From positions 1 to 45,916 of the forward strand of contig DSAQ01000053.1 in the NCBI GenBank assembly GCA_011046395.1: a stretch of DNA of 45,916 nucleotides, written 5' to 3'. Shown one piece after another: positions 36,847 through 45,608 of the stretch. The translations under genes were made by a program, and so were the position numbers. The stretch is from Pseudomonadota bacterium (GTDB taxonomy: Bacteria; Desulfobacterota; QYQD01). The notes under the pieces are model-generated. The model did no database searches, was not told the origin of the DNA, and saw only the letters and a program-made list of their open reading frames with translations. The first letter of the stretch is position 1. Each line of letters opens with the position of its first letter.

Positions 36847-38850
36847 TCACATAAAATAGTCGAAGTCCGTCTCTCTTTTCAGCCTTTTCCTGACTCTCAA
36901 AATATTCGCCGGAAGCACGTGAGGATTAAGCTCTACATAATTCCGTTCGCCCTGCCAGATATACTTATCATCGCTCAAAAGGTCGTGCACCAGATATGGT
37001 TGGTCAGGATCTATGCCTAACTCATGAATAGGAACTTTCAGCCACCCGGACTGGGTATGATACGGATCAAGATTTACCACCACAAGTATAATGTTGGAGA
37101 AGTCCTCGGTCGCCTTGGCGTAAAAGAGGAGATAATCATTATCCACTTCGTAAAACTTCAGGATCCACGGAATCTGAAGGGCAGGATTTTCCCTCCTTAT
37201 CCTGTTCACTCTCGCGATGAAGTCTCTGAGGTTCCCAGGCGCATCCCAATCCCAGTGTTTCAGTTCATATTTTTCTGAATGGAGATATTCCTCCTTTCCA
37301 GGTACCGCGTCGTTAACGCACAGTTCAAAAGCCGGCCCATAGATGCCGTAACTGGATGAAAGGGTTGCCGCCAGGGCCAGCCTTATGGTAAAGGCTGAGC
37401 GCCCTCCATATTGCAGTTGCTCCGGGAGGATATCCGGCGTATTAGGCCAGAAGTTGGGCCGGAAGTATTCTCTCACCTCGGTTTTCATAAGCTCCGTAAG
37501 GTATTCCATGAATTCTCTTTTTGTATTCCGCCAGGTAAAGTAGGTATATGACTGGGTAAATCCCAGTTTGGCCAGGTAGTACATGACCTTCGGCCTGGTA
37601 AACGCCTCGGCGAGGAAAATCACCTCCGGATAATCCCTTTTGATCTCCTTTATCAGCCATTCCCAGAACGGAAACGCCTTGGTATGCGGGTTATCGACCC
37701 GGAATATCCGTACCCCTTTACCAATCCAGCAAAGAACCACACTCTTCAGTTCCTCCCACAGTTCCGGCCAGTGTTCGGTTTCAAAGTTAAGCGGAAAAAT
37801 GTCTTCATACTTTTTGGGAGGGTTTTCCGCATACTGGACTGTCCCATCCGGACGCCACCGAAACCATTCCGGGTGTTTTTTGACATAGGGATGATCCGGA
37901 GAGCACTGAAAGGCCAGGTCGACGGCAACTTCTATCCCATGCTCGCCAGCTTTGGCTACCAGCCTCTCAAAATCCTCGATGGTTCCAAGTTCGGGATGAA
38001 CAGCCTTGTGCCCGCCTTCATCCGAGCCAATGGCCCAGGGACTCCCCACATCGGCCGGGTCAGCCTGGGGAAGGTTATTCTTCCCTTTACGCTTGGTCTT
38101 CCCTATAGGATGAATGGGCGGGAGATAGAGCACATCAAAGCCCATTCTCGCTATCTCAGGGATGATCGTCTCACAATCCCTGAATGTTCCATGTTCACCA
38201 GACCTTGAAGGACATGACCTCGGAAACAATTCATACCACGTGCTGAAAACTGCCTTATCCCGGTCCACGACCACAACCAGTTCCTTTTCATAACGTGTAG
38301 CCATCCCCTTATCCGGATATCTATCCATGAGTTTACCAATTTCTTTACCCAGGATAAATGTCACGGTCTTTTCTATGTCCGTTTCTTTTCTTAAGATGTT
38401 AATATATTCCAATAGCTTCTTTCGGTCGTTTTTCGAAGTCTTCTTCACGGACTTTTCAAGGTGTTCAATCCCTACAAGTACATCCACCCGTATATCCTGA
38501 CCGGCCTCAAATTTCTTCTTGAGATCCTTCTGCCAGGTCCTGAACTGATCAACCCAGCCCTCGATAGCGTAAAGGTAAGGTCCCAGTTCCTCAACGATGA
38601 ACTGTCCCATCCAACGGTCGTTCTCAATAAACTTCATGGGAACGTCCTGCCATCCTTTATCGCCTTGCCGTTTATAGAGAAGTCTGGCTGAAATAGAATC
38701 ATGCCCATCACCAAAGATATCGGCCGTCACTATAACCTTTTCTCCGACAACCCTCTTAATAGGGAAAAAACCACCGTTTATCTCAGGCCTCACATTCTCT
38801 ATCACTACTCTCTTTCTTCCCCTATCCGCCATCATAGATGACCCATCCAT
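36847..38850 (-). CDS. glgE: Alpha-1,4-glucan:maltose-1-phosphate maltosyltransferase
   Basis: VVIENVRPEINGGFFPIKRVVGEKVIVTADIFGDGHD; FDVLYLPPIHPIGKTKRKGKNN; VRIFRVDNPHTKAFPFWEWLI. Confidence 0.95.
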   Translation of the reverse strand: MDGSSMMADRGRKRVVIENVRPEINGGFFPIKRVVGEKVIVTADIFGDGHDSISARLLYKRQGDKGWQDVPMKFIENDRWMGQFIVEELGPYLYAIEGWVDQFRTWQKDLKKKFEAGQDIRVDVLVGIEHLEKSVKKTSKNDRKKLLEYINILRKETDIEKTVTFILGKEIGKLMDRYPDKGMATRYEKELVVVVDRDKAVFSTWYELFPRSCPSRSGEHGTFRDCETIIPEIARMGFDVLYLPPIHPIGKTKRKGKNNLPQADPADVGSPWAIGSDEGGHKAVHPELGTIEDFERLVAKAGEHGIEVAVDLAFQCSPDHPYVKKHPEWFRWRPDGTVQYAENPPKKYEDIFPLNFETEHWPELWEELKSVVLCWIGKGVRIFRVDNPHTKAFPFWEWLIKEIKRDYPEVIFLAEAFTRPKVMYYLAKLGFTQSYTYFTWRNTKREFMEYLTELMKTEVREYFRPNFWPNTPDILPEQLQYGGRSAFTIRLALAATLSSSYGIYGPAFELCVNDAVPGKEEYLHSEKYELKHWDWDAPGNLRDFIARVNRIRRENPALQIPWILKFYEVDNDYLLFYAKATEDFSNIILVVVNLDPYHTQSGWLKVPIHELGIDPDQPYLVHDLLSDDKYIWQGERNYVELNPHVLPANILRVRKRLKRETDFDYFM

Positions 38851-38906
38851 TTTGATCCCCTTTAAGTGGTAATTATCATAAGAAAAGAACCTTTACCTAA
38901 GGCATT

Positions 38907-39022
38907 TGAACATGCATAGCGAGCGCATTCCCCGCTGCTTGCAGCGGGGTTAGCGAGCGAATACGATGCATTTTACCTTGCATACGGAGATTCCCCCACA
39001 GCTTGCTGCGGGGAGCTTCAAT
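38907..39022 (+). repeat. Dispersed double-hairpin repeat, copy 3
   Basis: tgaacatgcatagcgagcg...gcagcggggttagcgagcgaatacgatgcattttaccttgcatacggagattccc...gcttgctgcggggagcttcaat. Confidence 0.9.
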
Positions 39023-39197
39023 TTGTGGCAGAGTAAAGCCCGAAAAGATCAAAAAACGGGTTCTTAAAAACCTGTAACCTGTATGGTTTAAAATAGCGTA
39101 AAATAGGCACAAAAGTCAAGTTAGGGCAGGATGCGATAAAGCAACCAACGATAAAAAGTACTTGAACTTCTCTCTTGAACGTGCCAAATACTCACCC

Positions 39198-40439
39198 ATG
39201 AAAATTGCCTTCTTAACCAATGAATATCCTCCTCATATATACGGAGGAGCAGGAGTTCATGTTGAGTATCTGTCCCGCGAACTGGCAGATATTGAAAACA
39301 AAAGACATGCCATAAAGATTCTCTGTTTCGGCGAACAAGAGGAATATTCGGAAAATAAGACCGTGAAAGGGATTAACCCGGATTTTACTTTCCCTTCCCA
39401 TGATCCCCGACATCAAAAGTTTTTGCATACCCTCCTGAGAAACCTGGTCATGGTCGGTTCTATGAGAGATGTGGACATCGTTCATTGCCACACCTGGTAC
39501 ACCCACCTTGCCGGTTGTCTGCTTAAGCATCTCTTAGGCGTACCCCTCGTCCTCACCACCCATTCCCTGGAGCCTCAACGCCCCTGGAAAGAGGAACAAC
39601 TCGGCTCTGCCTATCAGGGTAGCACATGGGTAGAGAAAACGGCCTATGAAAATGCTGATGGAGTCATCGCCGTATCTCAATCCATGAAAAAGGCTGTCCA
39701 CGATCTTTATGGTATTCCGTTAGAAAAGGTTCGCGTTATCTATAACGGCATTGATACCAACCAGTATAAGCCCACGCCCAATCCCGCAATTCTTGCCTCT
39801 TACCAGATCAGGCCTGATCAGCCCTTCATTCTCTTTGTAGGCCGGATCACCCGGCAGAAGGGTGTCTTCCATCTCCTCGAAGCAGTAAAATATCTGCGGC
39901 CGGGCGTGCAGATTGTGGTCTGTGCTGCATCCCCGGATACGGAAGAGATCGCCAAAGAGATGGTGGAAAAGACGGAAGCAGCACAAACCAAGACACAAAA
40001 TGAGGTCATCTGGATATCACAGATGGTTCCCAGAGAAGACCTTATCAGTCTGTATACCCACGCCTCCATCTTTGTCTGCCCTTCTATCTATGAACCTTTC
40101 GGGATTATCAATGTAGAAGCCATGGCCTGCCAGACGCCCGTGGTCGCCTCATCTGTAGGTGGTATCAAGGAAGCGGTGGTGCATGGAGAAACCGGTCTTC
40201 TCGTCTCCTTTGAACCCTTAAGCGCCCGTGACCCTGCGCCCAAACATCCGGAGCAGTTCGCACAGGGTCTGGCTTCGGCTATAAACAGTCTTCTTTCTGC
40301 ACCAGAAAAGATTCAGGAGATGGGTCTCAAAGCCAGGCAGCGGGTCGAAAAGTACTTCAGTTGGACCAGTATAGCCCAGCAGACCCTGGAATTTTATCGG
40401 GAGATGATAAGGGCCGAGCATTACAAACGGCTAGACTGA
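39198..40439 (+). CDS. glgM: GT4 glycosyltransferase of the actinobacterial-type glycogen synthase / maltose-1-phosphate synthase (GlgM) family
   Basis: MKIAFLTNEYPPHIYGGAGVHVEYLSREL; VLTTHSLEPQRPWKEEQLGSAYQGSTWVEKTAYENADGVIAVS; divergent from glgE. ATG at 39198 preferred over 39162. Confidence 0.88.
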   Translation: MKIAFLTNEYPPHIYGGAGVHVEYLSRELADIENKRHAIKILCFGEQEEYSENKTVKGINPDFTFPSHDPRHQKFLHTLLRNLVMVGSMRDVDIVHCHTWYTHLAGCLLKHLLGVPLVLTTHSLEPQRPWKEEQLGSAYQGSTWVEKTAYENADGVIAVSQSMKKAVHDLYGIPLEKVRVIYNGIDTNQYKPTPNPAILASYQIRPDQPFILFVGRITRQKGVFHLLEAVKYLRPGVQIVVCAASPDTEEIAKEMVEKTEAAQTKTQNEVIWISQMVPREDLISLYTHASIFVCPSIYEPFGIINVEAMACQTPVVASSVGGIKEAVVHGETGLLVSFEPLSARDPAPKHPEQFAQGLASAINSLLSAPEKIQEMGLKARQRVEKYFSWTSIAQQTLEFYREMIRAEHYKRLD

Positions 40440-40532
40440 TGACCTTCCAACCTATAATATTGTTGGCAAAACTGATCATAAACATCAGTTTGCACGGGCT
40501 TGTCAAGAAACATTTAATCCCCATAGCTTAAC

Positions 40533-40549
40533 TTGCAAACGATTTGCAT
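40533..40549. promoter_or_regulatory. Palindromic operator candidate (TTGCAAA-cga-TTTGCAT) upstream of the Fur-family gene
   Basis: TGCAAA-cga-TTTGCA dyad about 11-20 nt upstream of the likely ATG codons at 40560/40569. Confidence 0.5.
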
Positions 40550-40559
40550 TTTTGTTATT

Positions 40560-41000
40560 ATGGCGGCTATGGATATAGCGAACCATTTGCGCAGGCACAA
40601 AAAGTCTCTCACCCGGGCACGGGCGGAAATATGGCACATATTGACCCAAAGCGAAAAACCCTTAAGTCCGGATGAGATCCACAGGCGACTTACAGGCCAT
40701 AAGGTCGATCTGGCCACTGTCTATCGCAACCTGCGCGCCTTGAAGGACATTGGCCTGGTGAGGGAAATCGATTTAAGAGAGGCTTTCAAACGCTACGAAG
40801 CTATATTACCCGGCCAGCATGTGCACCATATCATGTGCCAGGTCTGCGGCCGGATAGAAAAAGTGCGCCATTGTGTGGTGCAGAATATGGCTAATGCTAT
40901 TCAAAAAGAATCAGGTTTCACCTTAAAAGACCACTCCCTGGAATGTTTTGGTATTTGTCCAAGCTGTCAACCTCACAAAACTAAAGCACAGGGGACTTAG
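40560..41000 (+). CDS. Fur-family transcriptional regulator, likely zinc-responsive (Zur/PerR-like)
   Basis: DEIHRRLTGHKVDLATVYRNLRALKDIGLV; HHIMCQVCGRIEKV...CPSC; adjacent to zinc ABC genes. Start 40560 or 40569 rather than 40533 (TTG). Confidence 0.88.
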   Translation: MAAMDIANHLRRHKKSLTRARAEIWHILTQSEKPLSPDEIHRRLTGHKVDLATVYRNLRALKDIGLVREIDLREAFKRYEAILPGQHVHHIMCQVCGRIEKVRHCVVQNMANAIQKESGFTLKDHSLECFGICPSCQPHKTKAQGT

Positions 41001-41003
41001 TTT

Positions 41004-41969
41004 ATGCGTAAACTAATTTCGCTCGCTGTTTGCTTCATTATCTCGTTAGTCCTGTTTATATGTCCGATGCCTGCCCATGCCAGCTCATCGCAAGCGAAAA
41101 ATGACCTCCACATCCTCGCATCTTTCCTGCCCATCTATGTCTTTACAAGTAATGTAATCCAAGGAGTTCCGGGAGTATCTGTCGAACTCATGCTCCCTCC
41201 GGGTACGGGTTGTCCGCATGACTATACCTTGACACCAGGCGACTTGAAAAAGATCGCTGCCTCCTCCGTTCTGGTCATCAACGGTCTCGGTATAGAAGAA
41301 TTTGCCGGCCGCCCTGTTCAGGCAGCAAACCCTGATATTAAAATCATAGATGCTTCAAGAGGGATTACACCTCTGGAAGCGAAAGAAGGCCACAGTCACC
41401 ATGGCCATGAACATCATCCCGGCCGGATCAATGCCCACGTATGGACCAGCCCGGCCCTGGCCGCGGTTCAGGTTAGAAATATTGCCGCGTCTCTTTCCGC
41501 CATAGACCCGAAACATTCTGTACTCTACCGCAAAAACGCCGCAAAATTTACGGCGCGCCTGGAAAAACTCATCTCCGGGGTCAAAGACACCGCCGGCAAA
41601 CTTAAAAAACGAAAGGTCGTTGCCTTCCATAACATTTTTGATTACCTGGCCCGCGACCTTGGCCTTACGGTAGTCGCTTATATCGAAGAAGATCCCGGCC
41701 AGCCGCCATCCGCCGGGAAATTGAACAAATTGGTCCAGACCATACAAAAAGAGAAGGTCGCCGCTATTTTTGCCGAACCGCAGTATCCGCCCCGCCTGGC
41801 CCAGGTCTTGAGCCGTGAAACCGGGGTCCCATTTTATGTCTTAGACCCGGTAAACGCTGCCCGGGGGAGCGTCGGGCTTGACTACTATGAAAAGGTCATG
41901 CATGCAAACCTTGCTATCATACAAAAGGCCCTGGCAGGAGAATTAACTGATGGCCGAAACAGCTATTGA
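41004..41969 (+). CDS. znuA: Zinc ABC transporter substrate-binding protein
   Basis: ILASFLPIYVFTSNVIQG, LPPGTGCPHDYTLTPGD, His-rich EGHSHHGHEHHPGRINAHVWTSP. Confidence 0.9.
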   Translation: MRKLISLAVCFIISLVLFICPMPAHASSSQAKNDLHILASFLPIYVFTSNVIQGVPGVSVELMLPPGTGCPHDYTLTPGDLKKIAASSVLVINGLGIEEFAGRPVQAANPDIKIIDASRGITPLEAKEGHSHHGHEHHPGRINAHVWTSPALAAVQVRNIAASLSAIDPKHSVLYRKNAAKFTARLEKLISGVKDTAGKLKKRKVVAFHNIFDYLARDLGLTVVAYIEEDPGQPPSAGKLNKLVQTIQKEKVAAIFAEPQYPPRLAQVLSRETGVPFYVLDPVNAARGSVGLDYYEKVMHANLAIIQKALAGELTDGRNSY

Positions 41970-42738
41970 ACTTGCAAATGTAAGCGTAACTGTAAATCGT
42001 GTATCTCTTCTGAAGAATGTCAGCGCCGGCATCCCTAAGGGCAAAATTACGGCCCTGATCGGCCCCAATGGTGCGGGAAAAACAACTTTGGTTTTGGCCA
42101 TCCTTGGTGTCATCCCATATGAAGGTGAAATATTTTTTATACGCAAAGGGCGACGGGAAACAACCAGGCCCCGCATCGGGTACGTCCCGCAGCGCCTGGA
42201 TTTTGATCGTGGGCTGCCGCTCACCGTCCTAGATTTTCTCACCCTTTCTTCCCAGCGCCGCCCCCTCTGGCTGGGCTACCAGCAGGCCAAAAGAGACAAG
42301 GCCCTGGAAGCCCTCCGGGAGATCGGTGTGGAACACTTGCGCGAGCGTCAGATCGGACGGCTATCCGGCGGAGAACTGCAGCGGGTTATGCTGGCCATGG
42401 CTATCTCGCGGGATCCGGAAATCCTGCTTCTGGACGAACCGGCCGCGGGGGTCGATGTATCCGGAGAAGTCCTGTTCTGTGAATTTATGACCCGGGTGCA
42501 GAGAGAAGGCCACTTAACCATGATGATTGTCTCTCATGATCTCTCCATAGTGACCGGCCATGCCGAACACGTCATCTGTCTTAACCGAACCGTCCAGTGC
42601 CAGGGTGGAGCGCCGGAAGTTTTGACACCGGAAAATATCATGGCCGTCTATGGCCCCCACGCCGGCCTGTACCGGCACGGCAAAGATACACGCCCCGGCG
42701 CATCTGCGACCTGTATCCATCCCTTGCACCATAAATAA
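41950..42738 (+). CDS. znuC: Zinc ABC transporter ATP-binding protein
   Basis: GPNGAGKTTL, LSGGELQRVMLAMAISRDPEILLLDEPAAGVD. Confidence 0.92.
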   Translation: MAETAIELANVSVTVNRVSLLKNVSAGIPKGKITALIGPNGAGKTTLVLAILGVIPYEGEIFFIRKGRRETTRPRIGYVPQRLDFDRGLPLTVLDFLTLSSQRRPLWLGYQQAKRDKALEALREIGVEHLRERQIGRLSGGELQRVMLAMAISRDPEILLLDEPAAGVDVSGEVLFCEFMTRVQREGHLTMMIVSHDLSIVTGHAEHVICLNRTVQCQGGAPEVLTPENIMAVYGPHAGLYRHGKDTRPGASATCIHPLHHK

Positions 42739-42741
42739 CCT

Positions 42742-43599
42742 ATGACTATGGAATCTCTCTTCGCCACAATCTACAGCCTTATGGACACCGCCCTCCCCTT
42801 CGCCTGGGCCGCTTCCCTCTTTATGAAAAGGGCCTTTCTGGAAATCATGCTCATAACCCCGCTCTGCGCCATCGTCGGCATACAGGTGGTGAATTACCGC
42901 ATGGCCTTTTTCAGTGATGCCATCTCTCATTCGGCCTTTGCCGGTATCGCCCTCGGCCTGCTTTTAAACATAAATCCGCTCCTGACCATGGTCGTATTCG
43001 GGGTCCTGGTAGCCCTGGGCATCGCCAAGTTTAAAACCCGGTCCGATCTCCCTATGGACACCATAATCGGCGTCTTTTTTGCCGCCACCATCGCCCTGGG
43101 TATCGCCATAATCAGCGCCCGCAAAGGTCTTTCCCAGACTCTTTCCCCTTTCCTCTTTGGTGACGTCCTCACCATAGCAGAAATGGAGATAGCCATCACT
43201 TTCGCCCTGTTCGCGGTCGTTCTTATCTTCATAGCCCTTAGCTATAACCGCCTCCTACTCACCGGGATCAACGAACCATTGGCGCGCTCACAAGACATCC
43301 CGGTCAAGATCTATAACTACATTTTTGCCATAATCCTGGCCGTGGTGGTAACCGTGGGGATAAGAACTATAGGCATGCTGCTTATCACCGCGCTCCTCAT
43401 TGTCCCCCCGGCCAGCGCCCGAAATGTCAGCCGGAACGTCCGCCAGATGTTCTGGTATTCTCTGGTTTTTGCCTGGGTATCCGGTATCGCCGGGCTGGTA
43501 ATCTCCTTCTACACCGATATAGCCACCGGCGCCTCAATCATCCTCACGGCATCGCTCTGCTTTTTACTCACCTTTATAATCAGCTTGGTAAGAAGATAA
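42742..43599 (+). CDS. znuB: Zinc ABC transporter permease
   Basis: FFSDAISHSAFAGIALGLLL; GIRTIGMLLITALLIVPPASARNVSRNVRQM. Confidence 0.92.
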   Translation: MTMESLFATIYSLMDTALPFAWAASLFMKRAFLEIMLITPLCAIVGIQVVNYRMAFFSDAISHSAFAGIALGLLLNINPLLTMVVFGVLVALGIAKFKTRSDLPMDTIIGVFFAATIALGIAIISARKGLSQTLSPFLFGDVLTIAEMEIAITFALFAVVLIFIALSYNRLLLTGINEPLARSQDIPVKIYNYIFAIILAVVVTVGIRTIGMLLITALLIVPPASARNVSRNVRQMFWYSLVFAWVSGIAGLVISFYTDIATGASIILTASLCFLLTFIISLVRR

Positions 43600-43748
43600 A
43601 TTACCACAGGCCTGCCCGGGACATCTTCCTGAACTTCATTGACTTTTTAACAGATTTATGGAATCTTACCGCAGGTTGCTGTAACATATTGCGTATTGCG
43701 CCTTTTCGAAGGCATTGTATCGGTTTGACCGAACAAAAAGGGGCGTAC

Positions 43749-45608
43749 ATGATAGACTATTACCACACCTTTCACATCCCGGTCATGGGTACCGGGCACT
43801 CTGTTGACACGCCCATCCGTGTGGCTCCGCTGGGTATCTCTTCCGTTATTTCACTGGTAGATGACATTTTGCTCGAACAAATCCGTAGATACTACAGCGA
43901 AAAATACAATTTACCATACGTCGAAATCCCAAGGCACGAAGAGAATGGCAGGGCAAAAAGGATCACTGCTTACCTCGAAGTCGTCAGGGAAATCGTTCAG
44001 CTTAGAATGGAGGACATCCGGCAACAACCCTTCTTCGCAGACAACGACAAGAGGAAGTATTTTGAGCTGTTACCGGATGAAAGCCCCCTGAAGAAGGATT
44101 ACAGCAGACTTTTCGATATGCAGGCCGGGCCGGGAAGAGATGCGCTGGAAGGGGATCTGACCCGTAGAATGCGCGCCGGCTCTATCGACGTCAATATTAT
44201 GGTCAAACTGGACAACACCTTTGACAGAAACGGCCACCCCCGCGATGATGAATTCAGCGACGCCAAGACAGCCCTTAAAGGCTATGCCGATAGCAGCCTC
44301 AAGTCCGGCATCGTATTTTCCGCCGGAATTAACCAGAGCCTTTACACCTACATGACCCGGTTCCGGGATTTTTACCGGGATGAACGGGGTGAGGTCAAAA
44401 AGAAAATAATCCTCAAGGTGAGCGACTTCCGCTCCGCACTCATCCAGGGGAAGTTTCTGGCGAAAAAGGGATTGGAGGTGCATGAATTCCGCATTGAATC
44501 AGGACTTAATTGCGGAGGGCATGCCTTTCCCACCAACGGAATTTTACTCCCCGGCATTCTCCAGGAATTCAAAGAAAAACGCGGGCAACTGGCCGCAGAA
44601 TTTAAACCGCTGATACTCAGGCACTACCGGGATATGGGCTGGACCTATCCGGAACCGGGCCTGGAAACCGGCCCCCTCATCACCGTTCAGGGGGGCATCG
44701 GCAACCACGGAGAGGTGCGCAGGCTGCAGGAAGACTTCGGTATGGACCTGACCGGATGGGGTACCCCGTTTCTCCTGGTCCCTGAAGCCACCTGCGTGGA
44801 TGCCCCTACCCGTGAGTTATTAAGGCAGGCCGGGGAAAGTGATCTCTACATTAGCGGCGCCTCCCCTCTCGGAATTCCTTTCAACAATGTGCGCAACACC
44901 GGGTCAGAACTGTGGCTGCGCAAGATGGCGGCAGGGGGCAGGCCGGGCTCTCCCTGCGCCAAGGGTTACTTGATATCCAACACCGAATTTACTAAAAGGC
45001 CTATATGTCTTGCCTCCAGACAATTCCAGAAAAATAAGCTGGAAGAGATAAATCAGATGAGGCTTCCGGAAGTCGAGAAAAAGAGGCTGCGTGAGGAGAT
45101 CATGGAAAAGGCCTGTATCTGCGATCATCTGGGAAATGGAGCCCTTATCGCCCTGGGAATCGCCGAGGCCAAAGATGCGCCCCAGTGTATATGCCCCGGC
45201 CCTAACCTTGCCTGGTTTAACAAAATTTACACCTTGCAAGAGATGGTGGATCATATCTACGGGAGGGGCCCGTCCCTGGTTTCATCCCAGCGGCCGCATA
45301 TGTTCGCCAACGAAATCGTGCTGTACGTGGATTACTTCGAAAAACAGGTGGCTCGCAGTCAACACACGCCCAAGGAAATCAAAAACCTGCGGGAATTTAA
45401 GGACAATCTCGAAAAAAGTATGGATTTTTGCCTTGATATTGGGCGAAGGCAGCCCTATCCGGGAGAAAACCTGGCATCCATCCCGTCGGTCGTGGAGCAG
45501 CAGAAAGCCCGTATGAAATCTCTATACGCCGGCTTTGAAAAAAAATGTGCGATTAGAGAGAGGGGGCACGATGAGGCGTGCCCACCGCAGGTCGGAATTT
45601 TACAGTAG
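43749..45608 (+). CDS. Large conserved-looking protein of unknown function with a Cys/His cluster
   Basis: Likely ATG 43749 (MIDYYHTFHIPVMGTGHSVDTPIRVAPLGISSVIS). Motifs LNCGGHAFPTNGILLPGIL and CICDHLGNGALIALGIAEAKDAPQCICPGPNLAWF. Confidence 0.8.
   Translation: MIDYYHTFHIPVMGTGHSVDTPIRVAPLGISSVISLVDDILLEQIRRYYSEKYNLPYVEIPRHEENGRAKRITAYLEVVREIVQLRMEDIRQQPFFADNDKRKYFELLPDESPLKKDYSRLFDMQAGPGRDALEGDLTRRMRAGSIDVNIMVKLDNTFDRNGHPRDDEFSDAKTALKGYADSSLKSGIVFSAGINQSLYTYMTRFRDFYRDERGEVKKKIILKVSDFRSALIQGKFLAKKGLEVHEFRIESGLNCGGHAFPTNGILLPGILQEFKEKRGQLAAEFKPLILRHYRDMGWTYPEPGLETGPLITVQGGIGNHGEVRRLQEDFGMDLTGWGTPFLLVPEATCVDAPTRELLRQAGESDLYISGASPLGIPFNNVRNTGSELWLRKMAAGGRPGSPCAKGYLISNTEFTKRPICLASRQFQKNKLEEINQMRLPEVEKKRLREEIMEKACICDHLGNGALIALGIAEAKDAPQCICPGPNLAWFNKIYTLQEMVDHIYGRGPSLVSSQRPHMFANEIVLYVDYFEKQVARSQHTPKEIKNLREFKDNLEKSMDFCLDIGRRQPYPGENLASIPSVVEQQKARMKSLYAGFEKKCAIRERGHDEACPPQVGILQ

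Noticed and set aside
38897-39112. Minus-strand 71-aa ORF between glgE and glgM
   Set aside because: Mostly the translated repeat copy 3; no independent coding signal.
15271-40475. Shared ATAATATTGTTRGCA at about 15270-15285 and 40450-40465
   Set aside because: 15-nt AT-rich similarity with one mismatch and no further extension; could be chance.
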